Part shown: positions 35,453-46,300 of the stretch, in pieces
How positions within the stretch are numbered: position 1 is the stretch's first letter
Layout of the letters: each line of letters opens with the position of its first letter
DNA from: Anaerococcus provencensis
GTDB taxonomy: Bacteria > Bacillota > Clostridia > Tissierellales > Peptoniphilaceae
Direction of reading: 5' to 3'
NCBI RefSeq assembly: GCF_000312365.2
Contig: NZ_HG003685.1
Span: 341,668 to 405,667 of the forward strand
DNA length: 64,000 bases
Program-made: the position numbers and the translations under genes
Notes under the pieces: generated by a model
Databases searched by the model: none
Told to the model about the DNA's origin: nothing
What the model saw: the letters and a program-made list of their open reading frames with translations, nothing else

Positions 35453-36586
35453 ATGAAAGAGATACGATTAGAACATATTTACAAAGATTATATTCCAGGA
35501 ACTCATGTTGTTAAAGACTTCAACCTTACTATCAATGAGGGAGAATTCATAGTATTAGTTGGACCATCAGGTTGTGGCAAGTCCACTCTTCTTCGTATGA
35601 TAGCAGGACTTGAGGATATCACAGCTGGTAAACTTTATTTTGATGGCGAACTTATGAATGATGTCCATCCTAAGGATAGGGATATAGCCATGGTATTTCA
35701 AAACTATGCCCTATATCCACAGATGACAGTAGCAGAAAATATGGGTTTTGGTCTAAAGATGCAAAAAGTTCCACAAAAGGAAATTGACGAAAGGGTAGAA
35801 AAAACTTCCAAGGTCATTGGACTAGAAGATTACCTTGATAGACTTCCAAAAGAACTATCTGGTGGACAAAGACAAAGGGTTGCCCTAGGCCGTGCTATTT
35901 CTAGAAATCCAAAGGTCTTCCTCATGGATGAGCCACTAAGTAACCTTGATGCTAAACTAAGGGTTCAAACAAGGTCTGAGATATCAAATATATCCAAACA
36001 ATTGGACAATACAACAATTTATGTAACCCACGACCAAGTAGAGGCCATGACTATGGCAGATAGGATTGTCTTATTAAGAGATGGAGTAATCCAACAAGTA
36101 AGTTCTCCACGTGAGATTTACTTATATCCAGTAAACAAATTCGTAGCTGGTTTTATGGGATCTCCTGCCATGAACTTTTTTGATGTAAAAGTTACAAATG
36201 AAGGCCTAGTTCACGGTAAGACCTTGATAAAGGCGCCAAGAGAAGTCATAGACTATCTCATGAGTACAGACTACGCTGGTAAAAACATCACCCTAGGTAT
36301 CAGACCAGAAAACATATTCTTGGATAAGGAAATTGACCACACTTCTGATAGATACTCACCAATAGATATAGAAGTAAAAGTTGCAGAGCTACTTGGTTCT
36401 GAAACATTACTACACTTTGACCTAGAAGATAAGCCAATCATTGCAAAAATCATAAGCCTTGAAAACTTTAAAAGAGGGCAACATATCAAACTTGCAATAG
36501 ATTTTGATTTTGCACATTTCTTTGACATTGACAGCGAAGAAAGAATTGATATACCAAACCACGGAGCTTACAGAAAGATAATATAG
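35453..36586 (+). CDS. ABC transporter ATPase, MsmK/UgpC family
   Basis: 377 residues. Walker A GPSGCGKST, signature LSGGQRQR, Walker B VFLMDEP and the switch His in VTHDQVEAMTMADR; a C-terminal TOBE/MalK-type regulatory domain starts near 235 (GIRPENIF). Known: MsmK ATPases energise several carbohydrate importers. Here it sits beside its likely permeases and binding protein, unlike genomes with one distant shared MsmK. Confidence 0.93.
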   Translation: MKEIRLEHIYKDYIPGTHVVKDFNLTINEGEFIVLVGPSGCGKSTLLRMIAGLEDITAGKLYFDGELMNDVHPKDRDIAMVFQNYALYPQMTVAENMGFGLKMQKVPQKEIDERVEKTSKVIGLEDYLDRLPKELSGGQRQRVALGRAISRNPKVFLMDEPLSNLDAKLRVQTRSEISNISKQLDNTTIYVTHDQVEAMTMADRIVLLRDGVIQQVSSPREIYLYPVNKFVAGFMGSPAMNFFDVKVTNEGLVHGKTLIKAPREVIDYLMSTDYAGKNITLGIRPENIFLDKEIDHTSDRYSPIDIEVKVAELLGSETLLHFDLEDKPIIAKIISLENFKRGQHIKLAIDFDFAHFFDIDSEERIDIPNHGAYRKII

Positions 36587-36614
36587 ATAAATTTTGTAAA
36601 GAAAGGAGGTAAAG

Positions 36615-37667
36615 ATGGATAGTAGCAATACTAATAATTTAGGAGGCACTGTCAATCCTGAGGGAGCTTTGGCCATGAGTGAAGCTGGAGATGAGATCAA
36701 AAACAAAGCTAATGCTAATAGTAATCCAGATCATGATCCTAACTTTCATCCTAATAAGAGAAGTTTTAAACAAGAATTTAATAGGTACAAAACATTTTAC
36801 TTTATGCTAGTACCTGCTATACTCTTCTTTTTGATATTCTCCTATTGGCCAATGACAGGAAACTTACTAGCTTTTAGAGAATTTTCCTTTAACTCAGGCA
36901 TGTATGGCAAGGGCTGGGTAGGACTAAAGTACTTTAGAGAATTCTTCACTGCTCGTGAAACCCCAATGTATATCAAAAACACTTTGATAATATCAGCTCT
37001 AAAGATGTTTGTATACCTACCATTCCCAATAATAATGGCCATGATTTTCAATGAAATCGGCAATAAGAGAACAAGATCTGCTTTCCAAAGTATATCTTAC
37101 TTGCCATATTTCATATCATGGGTTGTTGTAGTTGGTATGTTAAACAAGCTCTTTGCTCCAAACACAGGGCTGATAAACATATTCTTAAAGCAAACGGGCA
37201 TATCAGATGGATCGAGATTTTTCATGATGGAACAGTCATTCTTCTATCCGGCAGTCTTGTGGAGCCACACATGGAAGAATATTGGCTGGGACTCAATAAT
37301 TTATTATGCAGCCATCATGGGCATATCACCGTCACTATATGAAGCGGCCGCCATAGATGGGGCTAACCGTCTGAAACAAACAAGGTATGTAACCTTGCCG
37401 GGTATAACCAGAACCATAGTTTTATTATTTATAATATCCCTAGGTGGCATACTCGCAGCAGGATTTGACCAAATTTATTTGATGCAAAATCCAGGTAACT
37501 ATCAAGTATCAGAAATAATTGATACCTACATAGTAAAAACTGGTCTAGAGAAAGCAAGATATGGCCCTGCAACAGCAGTAGGCTTGGTGCAAGGTCTGGC
37601 AGGACTAATACTGACAGCAGTAGTAAACAAAGTTGCAGATAAAATTGGCGATAACGCCCTATGGTAA
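36615..37667 (+). CDS. ABC transporter permease, LplB/YtcP-type sugar importer
   Basis: 350 residues. A charged Asn/Asp-rich N-terminal extension (about 1-55) precedes six membrane segments; the EAA loop is YEAAAIDGANRLKQTRYVTLPG, shown here in part as AAAIDGANRL. This is the first of two permeases flanking the binding-protein gene. AAAGGAGG ribosome site. The long hydrophilic N-terminus is unusual for this family. Confidence 0.88.
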   Translation: MDSSNTNNLGGTVNPEGALAMSEAGDEIKNKANANSNPDHDPNFHPNKRSFKQEFNRYKTFYFMLVPAILFFLIFSYWPMTGNLLAFREFSFNSGMYGKGWVGLKYFREFFTARETPMYIKNTLIISALKMFVYLPFPIIMAMIFNEIGNKRTRSAFQSISYLPYFISWVVVVGMLNKLFAPNTGLINIFLKQTGISDGSRFFMMEQSFFYPAVLWSHTWKNIGWDSIIYYAAIMGISPSLYEAAAIDGANRLKQTRYVTLPGITRTIVLLFIISLGGILAAGFDQIYLMQNPGNYQVSEIIDTYIVKTGLEKARYGPATAVGLVQGLAGLILTAVVNKVADKIGDNALW

Positions 37668-37689
37668 AAATTGAAATCAAGGAGAAAAA

Positions 37690-39411
37690 ATGAATTTCAC
37701 ATTTAAAAAATTATCAATACTAGCATTGTCACTTACAATGCTGCTTTCATCTTGTGGAAACAAAGATAATTCAGCAAAAAAAGAAAGCGCTGAAACAAGC
37801 ACAGAAACTAGTGAACAAACAGATAAGCCAGATACATGGATAGCTGATAGAGAAATCAATCTTTTAGTTTTCGAATCAGGTTCAGACGTTGGTGAGGGAA
37901 CAATGAGTCCAGAAATCGCCGACTACATCAAAGAGAGAACAGGTATTACACTAAATATTCAATCAGTTACATCAGAAGACTCTTACGAAGCTCTAGCAGC
38001 AGGTCTTGCTTCAGGTGACTTGCCAGATGCTATAGCTTATTACCTAAACAACTCAGGTAGACCAGAATTCCCAATCCTATTGAAAGCTGCCAATGAAGGT
38101 ATGTTCCATGATATAGCTCCATATCTAAAAGAGGGTAAAATCTATGGCAAATACTTTGAAGATGGATATCTACCAAGCGATACAAAAAGAAATATCATGA
38201 TGAGAGATGATTGGGATGGAGCAACATACCTAGTTCACATGTCTATTCCAAGAAATCCTGCTGACCCAGACCCTAAATATATAGGTGGTCTATACATCAG
38301 AAAAGATATAGCTGATAAACTTGGCGTAGAGATGGATTCTATCCACACAGCAGACCAACTTGAAGAAGTACTAAGAAAAATCCAAGAAGGCGACTTCAAA
38401 GATGTAAACGGCAACCCTGTAGTTCCACTTGGTCCAACAATCTGGGGTGGTTCAGATAGACCATGGCCATACAGAAACCTAATCTGGGAAGGTCAAGGCG
38501 CACAAAAAATCCTAAAAGACAAAGATGGCAATATCAAACACGAATGTATGACAGATTATGCAGAAAAACGTGTTGAACTTGTACGTCGTTGGTTAAAAGA
38601 TGGACTAATGCACCCAGAATATTACACAATAGAAGAAAACAGAGCTCGTGAAGGAATCCTAAATCAAGCTTACGGTATCATAGCAGATACTCACTCTAGA
38701 ATGGTAGAAATGCAAAATATGGCATATATCCCACTTGGCGACCTAGACAGAGCTGATGGAACAAGCAACATGGTGGTTCCATATAAATCTGGTTATTCAG
38801 GATGGGCTATACCATCAACAACAGAAAATCCAGAAGAAATTGTTAAATTTGCTGATTGGCTAGCAGGCCCAGAAGGTAAACTTCTATACTTCTACGGTCT
38901 TGAAGGCAAACACTACGACCTAGTAGATGGCAAACCAGTTCCTAAGAAAGAATTAATTGAGTTGATGGCTAAAGATCCAGATGCAGCTAAAAAAGAAGGA
39001 TTTAGAGGCGTTGGCGCTTACTGGGGCGAACACTTTGCTTACACAGATATGGCTAACCTTGAAGACTTTGGCGAAACATCTTGGGGAGACGAATCTAGCG
39101 ATAACGAAAACAACGCTGCTGTAAAATACATCGAAATGTATGACTTCGACAAAAAATACGAAGAAAAAACAGTAATAGACGGCTTGAACCCAGCTGCATA
39201 CCTATATGAATTTGAAGGCGACGATGGCGGACTTGCTCAAGCTATGCAAGAATGGGATGAAGATATAGTAAAAGCTTACTATGCAACAAGCGAAGAAGAA
39301 GCTAATGCAATCATAGAAGAATCAAGAAGAAAACTAAAAGATGCGGGTATTGAGGACTTCTGCAAATTCTTAAAAGAAAAAGAAGATGAGGGAGACACAA
39401 TATTCTATTAA
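37690..39411 (+). CDS. Extracellular solute-binding lipoprotein, LplA type
   Basis: 573 residues. A signal peptide ends in the lipobox LLSSC with Cys22, so it is tethered outside the membrane. The mature protein has the large type I sugar-binding fold of LplA/YtcQ proteins that bind oligosaccharides. The C-terminal part is rich in Glu/Asp and Tyr. It is placed between the two permease genes; ligand is probably a glycan fragment from host material (inference from the neighbouring glycosidases). Confidence 0.88.
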   Translation: MNFTFKKLSILALSLTMLLSSCGNKDNSAKKESAETSTETSEQTDKPDTWIADREINLLVFESGSDVGEGTMSPEIADYIKERTGITLNIQSVTSEDSYEALAAGLASGDLPDAIAYYLNNSGRPEFPILLKAANEGMFHDIAPYLKEGKIYGKYFEDGYLPSDTKRNIMMRDDWDGATYLVHMSIPRNPADPDPKYIGGLYIRKDIADKLGVEMDSIHTADQLEEVLRKIQEGDFKDVNGNPVVPLGPTIWGGSDRPWPYRNLIWEGQGAQKILKDKDGNIKHECMTDYAEKRVELVRRWLKDGLMHPEYYTIEENRAREGILNQAYGIIADTHSRMVEMQNMAYIPLGDLDRADGTSNMVVPYKSGYSGWAIPSTTENPEEIVKFADWLAGPEGKLLYFYGLEGKHYDLVDGKPVPKKELIELMAKDPDAAKKEGFRGVGAYWGEHFAYTDMANLEDFGETSWGDESSDNENNAAVKYIEMYDFDKKYEEKTVIDGLNPAAYLYEFEGDDGGLAQAMQEWDEDIVKAYYATSEEEANAIIEESRRKLKDAGIEDFCKFLKEKEDEGDTIFY

Positions 39412-39418
39412 GGAGTAA

Positions 39419-40330
39419 ATGATGGATAAGGCAAAAAAATATATGCAATCTAGCACTTGGGCCCAAGTAATATTTTATATAGTCTGTATAGCCCTATCGC
39501 TAGCTATCATATTACCATTTCTCCATATATTGGCACTATCATTCAATGCCGGAACGGATTCTGCTCAGGGAGGAATAACATTCTTCCCTAGGGAATTCAC
39601 CACTGAAAATATTGCTCAAGTATTCAAGCAAGACAACCTAATAAATGCATTTTTTATATCTGTATTTAGGACAGTTCTAGGAACAGCTCTTGGCGTGTTT
39701 TTGATGTCTATGGCTGCTTGGGCACTTACAATTCCAGGACTACCAGGTAGGTCTAAGATAACATTTTTTATATTTTTCACTATGTTATTTGGTGGAGGAA
39801 CTATACCATACTACCTAGTATTAAGTGAGCTTGGCCTTACTAATACTATTTGGGTCTACATCTTCCCGTCCTTATACAGTGTTACCAACATTTTGCTCTT
39901 AAGGTCAGCCTTTATGCAGGTTCCTATGAGCTTGGTTGAAGCAGCACGTATTGATGGGATGAGTGAATTTAGGATATTTACTGACATGGTGCTTCCAATG
40001 AGCAAACCAACCCTTGCTACAGTAACCTTGTTTACCGCAGTAGGCCATTGGAATGACTGGTTCTCAGGATCATTTTATGTGAGAAATGCAAAGTTAAAAC
40101 CACTTGCAACAATCTTACAGGATATGTTGACCCGTCAACAAGGTCTGTCAAATATCCTCCAAAAAAACTCTGGAGCTGCAGGTTACCGTGCCCTAGAAAA
40201 TGTCAAAATCACTGGAGAATCTTTACAAATGGCTACAATAATCGTAGTAATTCTCCCTATAGTTATCTTCTATCCATTCATACAAAAATATTTTGTAAAG
40301 GGTATAACTATCGGATCTGTAAAGGAATAA
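39419..40330 (+). CDS. ABC transporter permease, YtcP/LplC-type
   Basis: 303 residues, six membrane segments. EAA loop VEAARIDGMSEFRIFTDMVLP. Second permease of the importer, 7 bases after the binding protein. C-terminal FIQKYFVKGITIGSVKE is the standard family ending. Confidence 0.9.
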   Translation: MMDKAKKYMQSSTWAQVIFYIVCIALSLAIILPFLHILALSFNAGTDSAQGGITFFPREFTTENIAQVFKQDNLINAFFISVFRTVLGTALGVFLMSMAAWALTIPGLPGRSKITFFIFFTMLFGGGTIPYYLVLSELGLTNTIWVYIFPSLYSVTNILLLRSAFMQVPMSLVEAARIDGMSEFRIFTDMVLPMSKPTLATVTLFTAVGHWNDWFSGSFYVRNAKLKPLATILQDMLTRQQGLSNILQKNSGAAGYRALENVKITGESLQMATIIVVILPIVIFYPFIQKYFVKGITIGSVKE

Positions 40331-40331
40331 T

Positions 40332-41207
40332 ATGGAAATAAAAGAAAATAAATTTAGAATACTTCAACTTACTGATACTCACTTTGGCAACTTGCCAGAA
40401 GCAGATGATGATATCAGAACCTATAAATTATTAGAAAAAATAATCGTAGATACCAAGCCTGACCTTATCATCCACACAGGAGATGTGATGTGGTCTGATG
40501 GTGTCAAAAACGCCGACATAGTTTTCACTAATGTCATGAAATTTATAGACCAATTTGATATCCCCTTTGCTCTAACCTTTGGCAACCATGACACAGAGGA
40601 GATAGTAAGTCGCGAGGATTTGAGAAATATTTATGAAAAAAACATCCGAAACAAACCGAAAAAATCGGATGTTTTTCTCACTGGAGATAGAGAATCTTAC
40701 ACCATAAACTTAGAGAAGGATGGAGAGCTTGTCACTGTCCTATATATGATAGACTCTGGCGAATTTGACAGATTTGGCTATGGCAAATACGACTGGGTAT
40801 TGCCTGAACAAGTAGACTGGTTTAAGAAAGTTTCAGATAAGTATAAGAAAAATGACGGTATAAAAAGAAATATCATCTTCCAACACATACCACTTCCAGA
40901 ATATAGGGATGTTGTTGATGATCTATTGGATGGGTATTGTGCTGAAGAAGACAAAACTATATCAGCACCATTTATAAATACAGGCCTATTTGCCAATATG
41001 CTCTTAAATGGAGAAACATGGGGCATTGTCGTTGGCCACGACCATGACAACAACTTTGATGCAGTAAAATATGGCATCCACCTATCCTATGCCAACTCAA
41101 GTGGCTACCAAACATATGGCGATCTGCCAAAGGGCGGAAGCATCATTGAGATAAATCTCGATCCTTATGAGATTACAAAGACAAATGTTACTTATAGTGA
41201 TATATAG
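40332..41207 (+). CDS. Metallophosphoesterase of the calcineurin-like family
   Basis: 291 residues, cytoplasmic. The dimetal motifs are all present: TDTHFG, HTGDVMW, FGNHDTE, FQHIPLPE and GHDHDNNF. It resembles purple-acid-phosphatase-like proteins found in glycan loci, where it may remove phosphate from sugars or phosphodiester-linked glycans such as phosphomannan (inference). It is 1 base after the permease. An internal hairpin with a U tract (40638-40676) lies in the coding sequence. Confidence 0.85.
   Translation: MEIKENKFRILQLTDTHFGNLPEADDDIRTYKLLEKIIVDTKPDLIIHTGDVMWSDGVKNADIVFTNVMKFIDQFDIPFALTFGNHDTEEIVSREDLRNIYEKNIRNKPKKSDVFLTGDRESYTINLEKDGELVTVLYMIDSGEFDRFGYGKYDWVLPEQVDWFKKVSDKYKKNDGIKRNIIFQHIPLPEYRDVVDDLLDGYCAEEDKTISAPFINTGLFANMLLNGETWGIVVGHDHDNNFDAVKYGIHLSYANSSGYQTYGDLPKGGSIIEINLDPYEITKTNVTYSDI
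40638..40676 (+). terminator. Terminator-like hairpin inside the metallophosphoesterase gene
   Basis: AAAAACATCCGA (40638-40649) and TCGGATGTTTTT (40665-40676) form a perfect 12-bp stem that ends in T residues, with a 15-base loop. It lies within a coding region between the importer genes and GH92, so it could lower expression of the distal genes. The protein sequence is not disturbed. Confidence 0.45.
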
Positions 41208-41215
41208 GGGAACTA

Positions 41216-43336
41216 ATGAATTCAATAATTAATGAAATTTTAGCAAATAAGAAATTTACAGATACTAGAATTGGAACTGATAGTCTTAGAGAATTTTCTA
41301 ACGGTAACACTCTTCCATTGTTAGGCACCCCTCATGGCCTAAACTATTTTTCAGTCCAAACAGATGGCAGGAGTTCTTGGTTTTTCAATCCAAATGAAAA
41401 AGAATTCCAAGGATTCAGATTAACTCACCAACCAAGCCCTTGGATGGAAGACTTCTCTTATATGACAATCTTGCCATTTTCAAAGGAACTCGATACTGAG
41501 TATCAAAAGGTCTATTACGATACTGATAAATCTATCTTTAGACCAATAGTTAACAAGATAATCTATGATTCAGGGGACGAAGCTATAATAACAGCTGATG
41601 AAGAAGCAGCTATCATAAACTTTAATGCAGATAGCGAAGTTTCTTTTAAAATAACAGGGCCTGGCATAGATTTTAGAAAAGAAGATGGAAAGATTCTAGG
41701 CCAAGTTATCAACTATTCCGGTTGCGAAGATGAAGACTTTACCATGTATGTGGAAATTCGTCTAGACTGTGACTTTGAACTAGAAAATATTGAGGGTTAT
41801 TTTTATATCAAAACCAAAGCCAAAGAAGCAAATTTGAAACTTGCAACATCTTTCATATCAAAAGACCAAGCGACCTATAACTATGAGAAAGCTTGTGATG
41901 AAATCTCAGATATGCTAGCTTCTGCTGCTGGTAAGTGGCAAGAATACCTTGATATATTTGATGTAGAACTTACTAGAAAGCCAAGCCAATATGACCAATA
42001 CGAGGTCTATGATAGAAAAGATCAAGTATCTATGTTCTATCATTGTGTCTACAGGTCTTTCCTATTTCCTACAAAATTTTATGAAGTTGATAGAGATGGC
42101 AATGAAGTCCACTACAACACTCTAGCAAAAGAAGTAAGAAATGGGAAACTATACACCAATATTGGTTTCTGGGATGGTCAAAAGACCCTATTCCCACTTT
42201 TAAGTCTAGTTGCCACAAAAGACTACGAAGATATCTTGGAGGGAGTTTATAACTCCTATAAGGAAACAGGATTTCTTCCTAAGTGGCTATCTCCAGATGA
42301 GAGAGGGCTAATGCCAGGAACCCTAGTTGATAGTGTCATAGCTGATGCTATAACAAAGGACATTGGAAGTGACTTGGCCGATGATTTACTAAAAGCTATG
42401 ATAGATTCGTCAGAAAAAGAATCTGATGACCCTCATTATGGCAGATATGGTGCTTATGAATTTAGAGAAAAGGGATATATTTCATCTGACAAACACGAAT
42501 CAGTAAACCAAACCCTAGACAACTGCTTATCTGATTTTTCCATAGGAGTAGCTGCAAAAAAACTTGGCTACGATGATTTGGCAGAAAAGTATCTAAATTA
42601 TTCCCACAATTGGACCAATCTTTTTGATCCAGAGACTAAGTTCTTAGTAGAAAAAGATAATGATGGCCATTTCAAAGAAAATTTCGATCCCTACGATTGG
42701 GGCTCACCTTACACCGAGGGTGGAGCTTATCAAAATTCTTATAATATGTACCACGATTTTGACAAACTAATAGAATTGTTTGGATCAAAAGAAGCTTTCA
42801 AGGAAAGACTAGATGAACTGGTAAATGCTGATTCTAATTTTAACATAGGCCATTACGATTGCGTTATTCACGAAATGTTAGAAGTGGAGACAGCACACTT
42901 TGGCCAAGTCGGCATATCCAACCAACCAAGTTTTCACTTGCCATACCTCTACCACTTTGTAGATAGACCTGATTTAAGTCAATATCTGGTGAAAAATCTC
43001 CTACTAAATTATTTCAGATATGACTTTAAGGGCTATCCAGGTGATGAGGACAATGGATCAATGAGTGCTTGGTACATTCTTTCAGCCTTAGGCATCTATC
43101 CAGTTTGTCCTGGTACAAATGAATATATGCTAGGAATTGGGCTATTTGATAAGGTCAGCATTAAGCTTGCCAATGGCAATACATTACAAATACTTGTAGA
43201 TGAGAACTACCACCACAAGAAATTTGTCGACACTATAAAAATAGATGGCAAAGTCATAGAAGAGAGGAGAATCTCCCACGATGACTTTATAAATGCCAAA
43301 GAAATTGTCTATAGGCTAAATATAATAGGAAAATAA
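41216..43336 (+). CDS. GH92 family alpha-mannosidase
   Basis: 706 residues. N-terminal beta-sandwich (about 1-230) and alpha6/alpha6 barrel. Family motifs: IGFWDGQKTLFPLLSL, YTEGGAYQNSYNMYHD, and near the end GDEDNGSMSAWYILSALG, which carries the catalytic Asp/Glu and calcium-site region. GH92 are calcium-dependent exo-alpha-mannosidases acting on N-glycan or yeast mannan. No signal peptide, so imported manno-oligosaccharides are trimmed inside the cell. Followed by a terminator. Confidence 0.9.
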   Translation: MNSIINEILANKKFTDTRIGTDSLREFSNGNTLPLLGTPHGLNYFSVQTDGRSSWFFNPNEKEFQGFRLTHQPSPWMEDFSYMTILPFSKELDTEYQKVYYDTDKSIFRPIVNKIIYDSGDEAIITADEEAAIINFNADSEVSFKITGPGIDFRKEDGKILGQVINYSGCEDEDFTMYVEIRLDCDFELENIEGYFYIKTKAKEANLKLATSFISKDQATYNYEKACDEISDMLASAAGKWQEYLDIFDVELTRKPSQYDQYEVYDRKDQVSMFYHCVYRSFLFPTKFYEVDRDGNEVHYNTLAKEVRNGKLYTNIGFWDGQKTLFPLLSLVATKDYEDILEGVYNSYKETGFLPKWLSPDERGLMPGTLVDSVIADAITKDIGSDLADDLLKAMIDSSEKESDDPHYGRYGAYEFREKGYISSDKHESVNQTLDNCLSDFSIGVAAKKLGYDDLAEKYLNYSHNWTNLFDPETKFLVEKDNDGHFKENFDPYDWGSPYTEGGAYQNSYNMYHDFDKLIELFGSKEAFKERLDELVNADSNFNIGHYDCVIHEMLEVETAHFGQVGISNQPSFHLPYLYHFVDRPDLSQYLVKNLLLNYFRYDFKGYPGDEDNGSMSAWYILSALGIYPVCPGTNEYMLGIGLFDKVSIKLANGNTLQILVDENYHHKKFVDTIKIDGKVIEERRISHDDFINAKEIVYRLNIIGK

Positions 43337-43368
43337 ATAAGATCTCGGTTTTGCCGAGATTTTATTTG
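43335..43368 (+). terminator. Terminator after GH92 gene
   Basis: ATCTCGG (43342-43348) pairs with CCGAGAT (43354-43360) around a 5-base loop and is followed by TTTTATTT. It ends the importer-GH92 transcript; GH2 follows 15 bases later and may depend on read-through or its own weak promoter. Confidence 0.7.
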
Positions 43369-43382
43369 TATAGGATATAAAT

Positions 43383-46300
43383 ATGCGCAAAGAAAGAACA
43401 CAATATATTGATAATAAAGGACTTATAAAATTTGATGATGATTGGAAGTTTGCTATCGGCCCTATTATTGGAGCAGAAAAGCCAAACTTTAATCATTCTT
43501 CTTGGCAAGAAATAGACTTACCCCATGATTTTTCTATTGACCAGGCCTATTCCAAGGCAGGAGAAGCCCAGTCAGCCTATAAGCTTGGCGGCATAGGCTG
43601 GTATAGGAAGTTTTTTAGGATAGAAGATATCAAAAATACTTTCATTTATTTTGACGGCATATATTCTGATGCCTATATCTATATAAACGGTGAGTTTATC
43701 GGAGAACATCACTATGGCTATGCTCCTTTTATCATTGACATTAGCACATACCTTTACGAAGATAGGGAGAACTTATTGGCTATCAGGGTAGAAAACCACA
43801 TACCTAATAGTCGTTGGTATTCTGGTTCTGGTATATATAGGTCGGTATATATATTAAATTATGATGACGTTTTTGTAGAGCCTTTTACTTTTAAAGTGGA
43901 CAACTCTAATCTGCGCCAAGATAAGGTAAATCTATCTTATAGCTTTAAGCTTAGAAATACGACCAATAGGCAAATGAAGCTTAAGACCATAGTTAGCGTC
44001 AAAGATAAGATAAGCAAGGACATCCTTGCCCTTGATGAAAAAAACATAGTCATTGATAAAAGCCTGGATATCAAAGAGAGCTTTCCTATAGATTATCCCA
44101 AACTTTGGGATGTCGATGATCCAAACTTGTATGAGATTAACCTACAAATACTTGCTTCTGATAAGTGCCTATATGAAAAAACTATCGACTATGGATTTTC
44201 ATATATTGATAAGGATCCTGACCTAGGATTTTTTCTAAATGGCAATCCTACTAAACTAAAGGCAATTTGCCTTCACCACGACCATGGTGCCTTGGGTGCT
44301 TGTGATTATGAGGAGGCTATATTTAGGCAACTAAGCCTACTTAAGAAGATGGGGGCCAATGCAATAAGGATTACCCACAATCCAGGCTCTAGAAAAATAA
44401 TAGATTTTTGCAACAAAATGGGCCTTATGGTCATTGAGGAAATATTTGATGGTTGGCTTTTGCCAAAAAACAATAACTACAATGACTATTCCCTATATTT
44501 TGACAAGGAAATATCAAGTGATTCCTTGTATTTGTCCCATAAAAATATGACTTGGGCTCAATACGACCTAAGGATGACTATCCACAGGGATTACAATGAC
44601 CCTTCTGTCATTATGTATTCTCTGGCCAATGAAGTCTTGGGAGGGACATCATGGATTGGAGCAAAGAATTATCCGGAAATTGGAAATATGCTTATCAAAA
44701 CCCTAAGGGAAATAGATCAAAAAAGACTAATTACTATAGGCGATAATGTCCTTAGAGATTGGGACAATCCTATTTTTGTTGCTATCGAAGATAATATCAC
44801 AGCAAACAATGGCTTAGTCGGCATCAATTATGGGGAAGATGAAAGGCTTGAACAAATGCATGAGGACCACAAGGATTGGTGCTTGTGGGTATCTGAGTCA
44901 TCATCAGCAATCAACTCAAGGTCAGTCTATGACATTACTGAAAATAATGAGACCAAGGGTTTTGAGCTCACTTCTTATGATGAGTCAAAAGTAGGTTGGG
45001 GGTCCTTGTCAAGTGAATCCTGGTACAGGACTATTATTCGTGACTTTGTCATAGGTGAGGCTATTTGGACAGGCTTTGACTACTTGGGCGAGCCAACTCC
45101 TTGGAATGGGATGATAAGGGGAGATATCTTTGGCTGGCCAGCTCCAAAATCTTCATACTTTGGCATCGTTGATACAGCTGGTATTCCCAAAGACAGATAT
45201 TATTTCTATATGTCCCAGTGGTCAAAAGAAAATGTCCTCCACCTAGTCTCATCATGGAATAGAGACCAAGTAAAAATCATAGATGGAAAAGTTAGGGTTG
45301 ACCTTTACTCCAACACTAAGACTGTAGAACTTTTCTTCAAAAACGAAAATGGAGAGATAAAATCATTGGGTGGTAAAACTTTTGAAAAGCACACGACCAA
45401 GGCAGGTCACACATATCAGAAAGTTGCTGGAGAAAGTGGACATAGGTCACTTTATATGACATGGCTAATCCCATATGAAGAGGGCACAGTCTTTGCCAAA
45501 GCCTATGATGAAGATGGAAATATTATTGAAAATACTATAGGCAGATCTTGCCTATCTACCACAAAAAAACCTTATAAATTAAAAATAAATCTAGATAATA
45601 AAACCATTGAAAAGCAATACCTAAATTACTTTATGATCTCCGTTCTTGACCAAGATGGCAATCTAATTACTAATGCAGATAATGAGATTACAGTAGAGCT
45701 TTCAGATCCGGAAGCGACCTTGCGACTTGATAATGGCTGTCCTTATGATATGACAAGCTTTTTTACAAATAAGAAAAAGGCCTATGGGGGTAAGCTTCTT
45801 GCCATAACAAAAGCAAGCAAAGCAAGTCCAGATAAACTTTCCGTTAAAGTATCAGCAGAAGGACTTGTCGGCGATGAGACTGAAATTGATTTGCAAAAAA
45901 AATCATATAAGACTACTTACAACTATCAAAAATATTACAATATAAGTTGCAAGGATGAGCTAGAGTTAAAAGATACTATCTATAGCTATAAAGATGCTAA
46001 GAATATAAAGGTAGCTTGGGATAATGAGATTAGCACTTCTGATGGACTTATAGTAAATGGAACTTTAGAAAATAATGATCCTATCACAGTTTATGTAAAC
46101 TATATAGATGACATAATTGACATCTTAAATATCAATACAGCAATTTTCCCAAATGAATTGCCAAAGCTACCAAAGCAAGTTCCACTAATTAGCAAAGATG
46201 GTAAAGTCATCGCTTGCGGCTTAGAAGTTACTTGGGAAGATATTAGGGGAGATGAGATTGAAAGGGAAGGATATCTGTCAAAGAATTATTATCTAAAATG

